Source of the DNA: Sphagnum magellanicum
Taxonomy: Eukaryota > Streptophyta > Sphagnopsida > Sphagnales > Sphagnaceae
DNA: 64,000 nt
Assembly (NCBI GenBank): GCA_021904315.1
Contig: CM038919.1
Coordinates: 9,114,001 to 9,178,000, forward strand
Direction of reading: 5' to 3'
Within the stretch, counting starts at the first letter, position 1. Each line of letters opens with the position of its first letter. The position numbers were made by a program, and so were the translations under genes. The notes under the pieces are model-generated. The model ran no database searches. It saw nothing but the letters and a program-made list of their open reading frames with translations, and was not told the origin of the DNA. Shown piece after piece: positions 1-11,202 of this stretch.

Positions 1-1287
1 ATAATATAAATTTTTAAAAAAATGCAAAGTTGTCTTTTGTAATCATTTTTTAGTTAGACACTCCTTTTTGGTACCCCAATCGTGAATGGACCCACCTGAA
101 CAATAATAAAAAATAATCTACACTTAATTAAATTATTAATCTCATGTTTATAGAAGAACAAGTGTCCTGGCATAAGGTTTCAAATGTTTGTTCATAAATA
201 GTAAAATGCATGAAGATAAGAGTCCAATGTGTTCTATCCAACACTTTTCAACCAGCAAGACCCCCTTCATTATGGGGGTCATACTTTTTCATTTGAGCTC
301 ATAATCAAGTGCTATAAAGACCTAGTAGTGCTATGGTTGAAGGGGCATCTAAACTCTGGGAAGACCTATTGCAAAAAATGCACGGTTACTAAACTTGGGA
401 AGATTTAGAGTAAGAGAATGCAAGACGTATGCACGTTTTAATGCAAGAGCTGATTCATTTTTCATTCGAATGGGATACAAAATGAAAAATAAATCAAAAG
501 ATATAAAAGCCTAGCCATGTTGCAAGTTAAACTTTTCTATCTTCCACAAATCTGGCACATCTCCAGGCACATTCTTCTTTCTCTCGAACACTATTTGCAG
601 CTATTTCAGAAGCAGTAAACCTTACGTACACATGAATCAAAAAATAGCGAAGTCACATGCCCTACAAATTTCCCTAAAACTACATATAAACAGAGTTTCC
701 AGACTCAAATATACAAAAAAATAGGGCAAGCTCATTATGTATGGTCACATACTTCAATGGAATCAAGTCTTATCCCAAAGGGGGTAATCACAAAATTGAG
801 ATCAAAATTTTGTATAAACGCCTACAAACTAAAGTGCAGTGGCTAATACTACATACGTAACCAGGTGATTGTCCTTTTAAAGTCACTGCATATCTTGTCT
901 ATATTTACAGGTCAAAACTGAGTTCTACACAATTGTAAAGGTTGTACTTCATCCAAAGTACAATGTACAGTTCATTTTACTGCTGCCATTCGAGATTCCC
1001 TACTTAGTGCTTGAAGTTAAAACTCAGGATTGAATCCGAATTTGAAAAACTCAATAGGGAATTTTTTCAAAAATTTAATCCACCTCTCATTTACACTCCA
1101 AGCAATGAAGGTACAACAAATGCTTTAGACTGATGATCATGATTTGATCATTTGTCCAAAAAAAGTCAAAATGATTTGGACAAAATGAAATTCCTGAGAA
1201 AACCTTGAAAGACTTCTGTGGTCGACTGTGTGAGCCTAAGTACTTCAGCCACACATTTCAAAAGAACTAGTAAATTTCCCGCACATA
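1..1287. other. Gene-less stretch, 3' flank of the HMA gene
   Basis: No open frame with recognisable protein content on either strand. It lies downstream of the minus-strand HMA gene, so its right part may hold that gene's 3' UTR. I could not pick a polyadenylation site. Confidence 0.5.
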
Positions 1288-1417
1288 GATGCAACTGGGG
1301 TTGTTTGAACCAAACAGCAGTTGGTCCATGTTGTTGCAAATCCCTGTCGCACAGATGCAACTGAGGCTGCTGCTTGAACCAAAAAGCAGTTGCTCCATGC
1401 TGTTGCAGCGATCCAAC
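1288..1417. repeat. 65-bp imperfect tandem duplication
   Basis: A unit starting AGATGCAACTG recurs at 1288 and 1353, a period of 65 bp. Both units carry TTGAACCAAA, AGCAGTTG and TCCATG followed by TGTTGCA, with scattered substitutions. A fragment of a third unit may follow near 1407. It lies just left of the 125-bp triplication, so this 3' flank has duplicated more than once. The frames open through it have no family resemblance. Confidence 0.75.
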
Positions 1418-1450
1418 TGCAAGCGGTCTCAGCCCCAGGGAGCCCGTGTG

Positions 1451-1825
1451 TTCACCCCCAGGGATCGCAGTTTTCATCTTCTGTTGCTATAACTAGCTAG
1501 CTAGTAATAACTGAATTGAGATGGTGGTAAGTAGTTGTCGCGGTAAGAGAACTGTGAGTCGTAAGGTTGGCTATATTCACCCCCAGCGATCACAGTTTTC
1601 ATCTTCTGTTGCTATAACTAGCTAGCTAGTAATAACTGAATTGAGATGGTGGTAAGTAGTTGTCGCGGTAAGAGAACTGTGAGTCGTAAGGTTGGCTATA
1701 TTCACCCCCAGCGATCACAGTTTTCATCTTCTGTTGCTATAACTAGCTAGCTAGTAATAACTGAATTGAGATGGTGGTAAGTAGTTGTCGCGGTAAGAGA
1801 ACTGTGAGTCGTAAGGTTGGCTATA
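1451..1825. repeat. 125-bp unit repeated three times across the HMA gene's stop codon
   Basis: Three contiguous copies at 1451-1575, 1576-1700 and 1701-1825. I compared them by eye: the second and third look identical, and the first differs at two bases near its left end. On the minus strand each copy holds the last 24 codons plus stop of the HMA gene (75 bp) and then 50 bp of 3' flank with the palindromic CTAGCTAGCTAG. Only the third copy (1701-1825) is joined in frame to the gene, so the other two are silent 3' copies. Near-identity points to recent origin or ongoing homogenisation. Confidence 0.95.
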
Positions 1826-3246
1826 CCCAGAGTAGCTAGAGTACGCAGGTGGGCTCAAAGGGTAGCGATTGTTGTAACCCCGACCCGGGTAGCCGGCGGA
1901 TCCGTGCATGCTCGATGATCCGATGTTGTTGTACATGGAGGGTCCATATGAAGAAAGACCTGTTTGGAGACCGACGTTGTTGTACCCATAAGCTGAAGAA
2001 TCTCCGTAAGGACTGCTGTAGGACAGTATGTGGGAATGTCTCTTGATTCGTTTCACTCGTCTGAGCAACTCTTGAGGTGGTACGTTTCCTGTCACCGTTA
2101 CAGTCTGATTCACCACATCGCAAATCACTCTGTGCGCTCCTGCACGCATAATTCAAGTACATGTTAAGTCCCAGTACCCCGGAGGAAGACCCAGAAGTCG
2201 CTGGATTAGTATATTCTCACATGCACATTACCAGTGCAGCACATGCACTAATGACTTAATCTGTTCAAGAAATCATAGTTTGTTGCTTTAACAATCTGTC
2301 ACAGCTGGTATTTGGTTTAGCGAAAATAAGTTTCGATTCCGACTTTGAGTTGTGCAAGACTTCAAAAAATGGAAGTATAAAGGTCAAGTAAATAGCATAA
2401 TCTCTGAAAACTTTATTTCTGCATGATCACAGCTAGTTTCGTACATCAACAGCATTGTAGCATCTCCTCGGCTAACAAGGAACAAATAAGACATACATGC
2501 GACTCTGGCTGGACATATCGTAGACCAATCATTACCTTCTCTCTCCAGTGCGTGCTTCACCCTTTCAACGTCCCTCATACTTTCCATGGGCACATACAAC
2601 TGAACGTCCTGCGAGCAGCAAACAGAAGATAATCCTGGATTATTAATCTCAGTCAAGAAAGAAAAAACAGCAGCTCGCTACAACCAGCTTGAGGAAGCAC
2701 TGTTACGGCGGTGGTCACCCTTTGTGAGGACTTGGACACGAAGCAAAATTAGTCTCTAACTAGGAAACTTGAGCTTTCAATTTTGTAGAGTAGAGTTATT
2801 TTTTCTGTCTCGCCCGAGAATATGGAATCATATTACACAAACCCTGATTCAAGCTCTCTGCAAGCTGGAGATTTCAACTTACCGGCAACATGCCCATGCC
2901 GCCTCCGTACGAGACGATTGAATCATCATAGTGGTAACGAGGATAATGACGAGATGAGGTTCCATGGATCAACTGCAATCGAAAACAACAAGAGGTACAA
3001 CAGTTATATCACATCACGTCAGGAACTGCAGGTTCTCAGCAAGACAATAGTCTACTCTACGTCGTCACTGTGTAACTGCAACAACAGAAACCTACTAGTA
3101 ATTGCTTCCTGTTGCGCTAGTACTCAAAATGCAATTATTGACAACAAACAAACTTACTGATCAGCAACCCCAAAGAAGAAGAAGAAAAAACATGACTTTT
3201 GTGTCATGGACTACCCAAAACTCACATCGCTAATAAAGCCTGCCAT
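1751..3246 (-). CDS. HMA-domain (HIPP-like) protein without metal-binding cysteines, four exons
   Basis: Exons on the minus strand are 3246-3226, 2972-2883, 2608-2536 and 2139-1751. All borders are GT-AG and the phases join (7, 30, then 153 codons), giving about 190 residues. The order is a short Met-Ala-Gly-Phe start, a His/Tyr/Gly-rich linker, one ferredoxin-like HMA domain (about residues 38-90), and a Tyr/Ser/Gly/Pro-rich tail. The HMA domain runs from DVQLYVPM to NQTVTVTGNVPPQELLRRV, with the exon 3-4 junction inside it. Plant HIPP proteins bind metal through M-x-C-x-x-C; here that position reads M-E-S-M-R-D, so both cysteines are gone. The tail ends SQFSYY with no CaaX box. This suggests a non-metal role such as protein binding (inference). 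A TATA box lies about 90 bp upstream. The first 7-codon exon is the least certain part. Confidence 0.8.
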
Positions 3247-3332
3247 GATGATGATCCGATCGCAGATGATGTACAGTCCCCCGCCGCTTTGTCGAGTCCT
3301 TCTTTAAAACTGCTTACTGGTAATTAGCTCCT

Positions 3333-3340
3333 TATTTATA
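3333..3340 (-). promoter_or_regulatory. TATA box of the HMA gene
   Basis: On the minus strand the sequence reads TATAAATA, 87 bp upstream of the chosen ATG (3246). With the usual spacing of about 30 bp, transcription would start near 3305 and leave a leader of about 60 nt. This supports the short first exon. Confidence 0.6.
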
Positions 3341-3419
3341 GTTCAGCGCCAGTGTCTCTATCACTTGCTAACACACTCAGTTGCTTCAAAAGAGAAACGT
3401 CTTGTTCCAGGAAACTAGG

Positions 3420-3867
3420 CAGAGTCCACAAACCCCAAAGAGGTGTAGAATTTTGCAGGAGGTGACATGAAGTATCCGCCTACAAGTAACCGCGTACAGA
3501 TTTTACCAAAACCTCGTCAATCTGTGGTGAGTAGAGTTGTATTCCTAGTATATGCAACTCTAGGCACATGCGACATCATTTTCAAAGAAGGCGGAATCGT
3601 TATGCGTCTTCAAAGCTTGACTAGCGCGGTACCGATGAAGGTGGTAATTGCAAAGCCAGTTGTAAACCACACTGGATAGATAGATACTTGCATCCCAAGG
3701 ATTGGTGCCCACAAGCGCTGCTGCAATTCAAGAGACGATGAGCACGAGACAAAGACTTACAGATTCTGGTGCTTCCTTCCTACCGATTGCCTATATGACT
3801 GTTTGCTGTAGGTTTGTTGCATCCCATCTCGGTCCCTGATTGCAATACCGCGGATAGGTCTTTGGAA
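3420..3867. other. Intergenic, upstream of the HMA gene
   Basis: CG dinucleotides are frequent here compared with the repeats beyond. I see no supportable gene; the open frame near 3467-3679 has no recognisable domain. Confidence 0.5.
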
Positions 3868-4380
3868 AGTGCCGCACTGAATTCTTTTCTGGCTAAATTT
3901 AGCTAGTTGGTTTTTTTTTTCCAAAATGGCTGCCGTATTATAGAGTATACACTTTTTTAGTCGTCAAATTTCGACTTTTTCCCCCAAAATCAGAAGATTT
4001 CTCTATTGGATTCTGACATGTAGCGAAAAATGTGAATGATGGCCCACTTCGGCTGCGCCACAAAAATGGGAGCTAAGAGTGTTTTTCTTTGTTTTTTCTT
4101 TTTTGTGACGTAGCTGAAGTGGCAGTCATCAATAAGAAAGTTTTGACAAATTTGGCTACAAACAGGATGTGAAAGCTAAAAGGTTTAAGCATCCTTCATA
4201 TTTTTGGCTACTTACTAGAGAACTCAATAGAGAAATCTAGCAATTTCTCGCAAAACACTGATTTCTTTAAAAAGTTGGCAACTCGAAAACCAAGAAACAC
4301 ATATAATTATAATCGTTTTGAAAACAATTCGCCAACTAACTAAATTTAGCCGAGGAAAATAAAAACAGTTTAGAGATGCC
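3868..4380. mobile_element. Long-palindrome MITE of about 510 bp
   Basis: The two halves are imperfect reverse complements along nearly the whole length. Examples: GGCTAAATTTAGCTAGTTGG (about 3891) pairs with CCAACTAACTAAATTTAGCC (about 4333); AGATTTCTCTATTG (about 3994) pairs with CAATAGAGAAATCT (about 4226); CCCACTTCGGCTGCGCCACA (about 4042) pairs with TGTGACGTAGCTGAAGTGG (about 4104). The centre is a T-rich stretch near 4085. No coding capacity and no clear target duplication, so the superfamily is not assigned. A segment at about 10755-10800 resembles its right half. Confidence 0.75.
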
Positions 4381-5429
4381 GTTTCATTCAAGACAACAAT
4401 TCCGTTGTTGGGATTGAAATCACGCAGTAATAATGTAACAGGTGTGAGCTAGCATGTGGGAGGAAAGACTCATCGATCCCAGCCATGGAGTTTTTAAAAG
4501 CAAGTCGGGTTTGCTTGACCTCCAAAAAGTATTTTTAACCCGCCATAAGGATAAACTCCTAAAATTGTACAATCAGCAGCTTTACACATGGTGGTTTTGC
4601 GTTTGTTGGGATTTCCAAAGCTCTGATAATGATGAGTCGACAGTAGGCCGGAAGCGGGTACGATTCTTGTTGCGCAATTGTTCCTTTTTGGGTATCCTTC
4701 CACTGCATTGGGCAGCCATTCTGTTCTTCACTCTAAACCACTAACCCTAATGTTTGACCAGTTTAATTACGGGCCACGCATTACAAGGAACTCTTGTACT
4801 TTGCCATGATGAACCACCTACCAACGACTTCGATGGTGGCCACTCTCTGGGCTCTAGAATTGCTATTATGGCTACAATCGTGTCATACTGTATACATTGT
4901 TGGTTATTGTTTCTGTGAAATTGAAGTGTATTCAGCTAATGCTAAATTATGATGGGTGCTTGATTTTGGACGATGCAGTTATCAAGCCAATGTGTGGTTT
5001 TTAGCAACAAATGTATGCCACCTTTATCATTTTTGGCTATTCACCAATTTAGACAATATAGAATTTGGTGAATGCTGAAAAACTAAAACTTGCAAAGACA
5101 AATTTGATCATGCATAGAAATTGCAACATGGATAGAAAACTTGACCATATACATGACGCCCTGACAAAAATCTAAAAGTTTCAAACATCCAGAAAAAACT
5201 TGAACATGCAATACTTATAGAACACCATGAAAAAACTTCAAACTTCTCCAAAAACAATTGGAATATGCAAAGAATTTGAGCATGAACTAAACATCTTGAT
5301 AAAAATTTCACATTTGCAAAATAAGTAGCAATATGCGTAGAAATTGGAAGATGCATAGAAAAGAAAACACATGCACAAAAATGTAACATTCATAATGTGC
5401 ACATGATACACAACAATTGTTAAATGATA
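4381..5429. other. Gene-less decayed DNA
   Basis: Open frames such as 4454-4744 show no recognisable domain. From about 5100 the sequence becomes a degenerate series of CATG-, GAAATTG- and ACATG-like words, possibly an old minisatellite. Confidence 0.4.
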
Positions 5430-5495
5430 TGCATGTGTGGGAATCAAACCCAAGCCCAAGATGAACCTTGCTACTAAAGCAACACACACCTTTAC
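5430..5495 (-). repeat. tRNA-like SINE relic
   Basis: On the minus strand 5450-5440 reads GGTTTGATTCC, one base from the polymerase III B-box GGTTCGANTCC, flanked by TGGG and CCCA that can form a T-arm stem. The preceding bases resemble a decayed anticodon and D-arm region but do not fold into a good cloverleaf. It fits a SINE head or an old tRNA pseudogene. Confidence 0.35.
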
Positions 5496-5875
5496 AAATC
5501 AATACACCAAGTTTGATTCAATGCTACACAAAAATTGATCCCTCAAGTGCATACACATTTTACATCCACATGTAAATTGCCATATAATCTAAACATAAAC
5601 ACATCTCATGCATGACAAACCAAATTATACCACATAAAGGAAAATAAAAACAATGTTTACAAAACATTTCCAAGATTTAGAACAATTGTCAATATATGAT
5701 CTTATCAACTATATTAAGTCGACCTACCAACTATCAAGTAAATATCTACTTCCTATTGCAATCCATTGTCCAATTTGATATTGATCATTATAAGGGAAAT
5801 TGTTCATTTTGTAAAAGGGTTGAATGTATATTCAAACTACAAGTTCCAAATGTCCACAAAACCTATTCCACAATT

Positions 5876-6043
5876 TGGTCTTCATGAACATCAAATTTTT
5901 AAAAGTCCTTTCAAGTTCAACCACATTAATATGGTCTTCATGAACATCAAATTTTTAAAAGTCCTTTCAAGTTCAACCACATTAATATGGTCTTCATGAA
6001 CATCAAATTTTTGAAAGTCCTTTCAAGTTCAACCACATTAATA
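5876..6043. repeat. 56-bp tandem repeat, three copies
   Basis: Units at 5876-5931, 5932-5987 and 5988-6043, each starting TGGTCTTCATGAACATCAAA and ending CCACATTAATA. Copies differ at only about one base, so the expansion is young compared with the decayed surroundings. The period is not a multiple of three. Confidence 0.95.
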
Positions 6044-6530
6044 GGAGCCTCATTTGTCCTCTTTAACTTGTTTTTTTATTGTTTTTTTCAAGAATGTTTT
6101 TGGAATCTTTTCACAATATAATTTTAAAATTAAAAAAAATCTTCAAAACTTGTTGATATTATTATGTTAAGGTTGATTTTAAAAAATCTCCAAAACTATG
6201 TCATTTTTTAAAAAATTAAATTGTGTTCTTTGGTGTTTTACGGCTTCATTGCCATTTAAAAGCATTGGTTACATAACACAAAAAGTGTTTTCATGTATTA
6301 TTTGTTCATTAGATTGGTTTTTAAAAAATTGGATATGTATATTAATATATTGAAAATAACATTGTACAAAGATAAATCCATTTATAATTCTATGTGATTT
6401 TACTTCAAATCACAATGATAGGTTCATCTAAAAATTATTGTCAATTACCTATTGGGCATTGAACTTCATTATTATCTTGAAAAATGAAAACTATAGATCA
6501 AGAATGTTAACATCCAAAGGGGCAACTGGC
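6044..6530. other. Gene-less AT-rich stretch
   Basis: Very AT-rich with poly-T and TTTTAAAAA tracts; nothing coding is seen. Confidence 0.5.
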
Positions 6531-7330
6531 CATTGGTTAGAATGCCCAATCTTCTTTGGAAAGTTATAAAAGTGTTTCAAAAGCATGATATGTGTAGGGA
6601 ATGTATCTTTTGCATTTGTTTAAGGTGGGCTATGACTAAATGCATGCATTATCTTGTCATAAAAAAGGTGAAGGATATGGTATTCGAAGCTAAGTACATT
6701 TCAATTTCTTGTGTTGAGGTCACAACAACTCATCAACAATCCTGGGCATCTCTTTCATGCTTATGTTGTGAAAGATTGGAACCTATTTTATTTTATTTTT
6801 TACCAAACTTGTGGATGGATTAATTTTGATATTTGACTAAAATGTTAATGGATATTTTGATAGAATATGGGGATTTGGGTGAAAAGTCAATAATTGTTAC
6901 AAATGTAATTGGCTTTGATGTTAATGGTGTGAGTGTGTTCCAAAAAGTGCATGTTGGTGCAATAGTCCAATTGAACGACCAATATGTTCCATTCATGTAA
7001 TAGGTGTTCATTACATAAACCACTGCATAAATTTAACGGTGTAAATTTTGTTTTGAACGGGCGTTGCAACCAAAATTGAAAATGTGCATTAATTTAACAG
7101 TGTAAATTTTGTTTTAAATAGGCGTTGTAGCCAAAATTGAAAATTTGTTGCAAAGTTCATACACCCATTTCTCCCACAACCCTTAGCACACTTAGAAGAT
7201 GTAATGGTTAAATTTGACACATTTTAGATTTAATTTTAAATCTAAGCATTACATTTTGCACTGATTTTTGAACTCAAAAAACATCAAAATCCTTCTCATA
7301 CTTTTATTATTTGTCATAGGCCTATCCAAT
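6531..7330 (+). pseudogene. Degraded hAT-like (DUF4371-type) transposase, central part
   Basis: Pieces in shifted plus frames match the plant zinc-finger-type hAT transposases in order. A strand resembling 'ISLSCDEVTT' is here ISISCVEVTT, followed by HQQSWAS. Then come MLMDILIEYGDLGEKSI, a segment in which GVSVFQ sits where this family has 'DGVSVFQG', and further on KIENLLQSSYTHFSHNP where it has the 'LLQ..Y.YF..SPKR' region. The frame is broken by shifts and stops and by a 61-bp internal tandem duplication (7024-7145). Loss of CG and C-to-T type changes suggest an old methylated copy. Family assignment is from memory of the motif pattern. Confidence 0.55.
7024..7145. repeat. 61-bp tandem duplication inside the hAT-like relic
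   Basis: TGCATAAATTTAACGGTGTA at 7024 recurs as TGCATTAATTTAACAGTGTA at 7085, and the match runs through CCAAAATTGAAAAT in both. The copies differ mostly by G/A and C/T changes. It repeats about 20 codons of the transposase and shifts the frame. Confidence 0.85.
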
Positions 7331-10300
7331 GAAAGCATGTGGAAACATATAACAAATTCAAGGTGAAAACATGATATTTTATACAAAAAAAGGTTGATGA
7401 AAAAATATCAAGTTAAAAAAAAATTAAAAAATCAGGAAAACACAAAAAAAATAGATTGAATTTTTACTTAAATCTCATTTTGAAACCATGGTGCTTTCCA
7501 TTAGGTTTGTATTAAGTTGAATACAAAATTTAAACAACTTTGGAATAATTAAAGTAAGGAACAAGTACTTTTGAATTTGACTAACTAATATGGTGTTCAA
7601 AGGTACTTTTTCATTAGAAAATTTAATATAATAATTTTTGTGAAATTATAACATAAAGATCATTGTATATTCAAAAGAAGGAAAATAAATAAATCTTACT
7701 TTCTATTTGGTAGAATATACTTGACACATATTTGAAACAAATGTTACACTTAAAAAAGTAGGCTTCAAAAGTTAATTACATTTTAAAAAGTCTATTTGAA
7801 ACCTACTTTTGGGTTAAAATGAGATCAAAGGAGCCACAAGCATTACTTTACATTAGTCCTACATGTTTTTTTCCCTAAAATAATTTTTTCATACAAATGA
7901 TTTTTTTTTGCAACTTGTTATGAAAAATGATTGGAATTGCCCCAATAAATATTTTTTAAAAAAAATAGTTTTTTAATAAATATGAATTTGTAAAAATGTA
8001 TAGATTCCTTGCATATTCTATGTTTCATCTTGAAAAATGATGTAATTTGAAATCATACCAAAAAAAATTAATTGTTTTTAATTGAATTGAGTTTAATATA
8101 AACTAAAACTTTTTTTAATACATTATGTACATTATACCCCATTTATATGTGGTAAAACACTTTTGAAGTTTTGAAATTTTCAATTTTCAAAGTTTTAGAA
8201 TTCCACATTTTTGAAATTGTGACTGTTTTTTTAATGTGTCTAATTGATTATTATCATCTCATATTTTTTACCATAAAGTTATTTCTACTATATGAGTCCT
8301 TTGAAAATCCTTTGTAAAAATATCCTTTTTTAATGCTAAAATTTTTCACTTTCAAAAATCTTTAATTAAACCAAAACTTAAAATTGGATCAAATGGATTT
8401 TTAATTTAAGTTGTTTAACATTAACGTGTGTTAAAAAAGAATAATGTGCCATGATTATCATGGTTTTAAATGGAAAAGTGAATAAATCTTTATTTTTTAA
8501 TGATAGAATTTGACATCTGACATTTTTTGTGGCTTCTTTGATTATGCTTTGACCCTTTTACATCATAAAATTTTTAAAGTAATTCATAATAGTGAAGAAG
8601 TAATGATGAAAATATTAAATGTATAATAATGTTATGATGGGTTTTAATCCTACTTTTTCTTAGGTTTACAAGTAAACTGCCAAGGTAATTGACTTATATA
8701 CTTTACCACATTGCTTTCACCTTTCAATTTTCTTCTTCCTCCTTTCATGCATAGCCCCATGGGTGATTTAATTAGTTCCATTCAATCCTTTTGTAATCTA
8801 ATAAAAAAACCTTTCATTATTTTTATGGTTAAATGCATATTTATTAACAATTTTTTTTGTTGTTTTGCACATTCCTTAGACAAGGATTAGAACCTTCCTA
8901 TTCCCATGATGTTTCATTGAATTATTTAACTTTGAAAATAACAAATTTTTTTGCTTCAATTTTTTTGCCATAAACTTTGCATTTCACCTAATCTACTTCC
9001 CCATCTAATTCACAATTTATTCTACCCATGATAAATGTGCAAATTAAACATCTTGGAAAAACGTATTATTTTCATGTTCTTTTCTCTTGTCCTCTTCAAC
9101 CAAAGACAACATCCTTACCTCATTATCTTTCAAAATCATAGTAGGAACTCCAACTAGGTTTATATCTTTGCTAAAATATGCAAGAACTTTAATTAGTTAA
9201 TATATTTGCCTTTCATAGATGGCATGCACCTAAGAAAATTCTTTTCATGGAAAAAAAATTACTTAAACTTGAAACTAGATGCACGAACGCATAGGTATTC
9301 ATGATGTAGTTCATGACACTTTTGCAGCCATCGTGTGAAATGTTGGCTTCCACACGGGTTGAAAACAATTACGTGCACTTCCTTCATCCACACTCAATTC
9401 CTCTTGTTAATGATCAACATTGTGCTCATCAAAAATGGCATTTGCACCTTAGCCAACATTGTCATTGTTAACCCAATAGGAACAAATTTATTTCCCTGAT
9501 CTTGCACAATTCAAGGAATCTTTGCCTCTAATGCGATTCAAGCCAAAAACATGAGCTATCATGACCAACACCCCATTGATCCATTTCTCCCATTAGCGAT
9601 TAAGGTATATGGATGTCTACATAAACAAATCAATGTGTTTTTACATGATTGTGTTAATGCCATTTGGATCTTGAAAAGGCCAAAGGGGCTTCTTTTTATC
9701 ATGGTACCTTTTTTTGACAAAAAATTTCAATCACATTGTAAAGGATGCAAGCATCTTCCATCTTAAGTTAATAATAAATATAGGCCTAGCTACTTCCCAA
9801 CTTCCACCCCTTCAAAACACCCCTCCCATTACCACGACTGACTTGTTGCAAACGATCAATTTCTAACATGGAGAAACATGGTTAACTTATTACAAGAAAT
9901 CAATTTTTGACATGGAAAGATTTTGACATATAATTTTGATATACTGTAAATTTTCCCTTTTCCTTTTTCTTATTCCCTTGTACATTTTCCAAATCTATGA
10001 TGTCTTTATGAATAAAATTTTGCAAGGTTGCAACAAGATGGAAGTTGAAGAGGAGGCATGCTATGAATGCCCAAAACCCTTGACGCCTAATTTGAAAATA
10101 ACAAACACAAAGCCAAAATCATTTAAATGCAATAATAACATGCTCAAATTCATTTTTTTAAATCTAGGACATTCAAAAAATGAAGTTGGGGCAATAGAAA
10201 TATTTTCTCTTCTACCACCATAATTGAATATTGAAGTTTTAAGCTCACCCATCACCTATCTCACTACCATCAACAACCATATGTCTTAATTTTGATCTCT

Positions 10301-11173
10301 TAATAATGGGCAACACTAACACAATTTAGCTATGGACCATGGCAAAAGGGGAAAAACAAATCTCTAAGTTATTGGATGATATAACAATTACAAAAGGAAG
10401 AAGAGCAAGTTATTGATTTATTAATTAGACCTTTTGGTTTTTCGGGTGGGGGGAGTGATGCAAAACCCTAGAATGTTTTATGAGTGGCTAAATGGACTAT
10501 GTGTAAATGGTCACATGTGATTTTTTGAAAGGTTTAGAGTTTTATGACTTTAGAGGAGAAAAGCAATGTGGACCTTAATTAGTAAGCAAAATTCATGCAA
10601 AACAAACCTTGTTTTCCTTCCTGTGGACTATTTATGTTGAAATCTAATGATATTTTGCCATTAAAAAATACACTCATCAATGTTTGGGGGTTGTTACATG
10701 AGAATAACTTAATGAGTTTTCAAACCAAGTTTTTTTTAGTATTGATGTTTGTAGTCAAAGTGGCAATCATCCATAAGAAGATTTAGCAAAATATGACTAA
10801 ATAAACTAGATATAATTTACAAATCTTTAATCATCTTTCTATATGTATAATTACATACTTTAAACCAAATATAAAAACCTAGAAACTTTTACTATGTTTT
10901 TCTCTCATTTCTAATGATTAAAAACTTCCAAAATCAATTTGTTTTTAACATTTAGTTTTGAGTTGCACTTTTTGATGACATGTCACCAATAAAACAAATG
11001 TTGCTACAAACCCATTCCCCATTGGGAGAGGCAAAGGCAAAATAGAATGCAATACAAGGCAAGCTTGAAGCCCACATGAAACATTGGGAGATCTAGTTGG
11101 CGCAAACCGAGTGCACACTAGGAGACCCAACAAGAACTAACTAAAGGCATAAAGCATAACGCCCATGACACTT
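7331..11173. other. Gene-less, CG-depleted AT-rich repeat DNA
   Basis: No supportable gene. I found no CG between about 7150 and 8420. Open frames at 9551-9766 and 9936-10223 have no recognised domain. A segment at about 10755-10800 resembles the right half of the 3868-4380 palindromic element. Confidence 0.5.
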
Positions 11174-11202
11174 GGGGGGGAAAGGGGGGAGGGGGGGCCG
11201 GG
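11174..11202 (+). other. G-quadruplex-capable G-run
   Basis: Four runs of three or more G (7, 6, 7 and 3) are separated by 1-3 bases within 29 bp, which meets the usual G4 pattern. It stands alone in AT-rich sequence with no gene beside it. Confidence 0.6.

Noticed and set aside
2822..3160. Plus-strand open frame of 112 codons
   Set aside because: It lies opposite the second exon of the minus-strand HMA gene and has no domain; a shadow frame.
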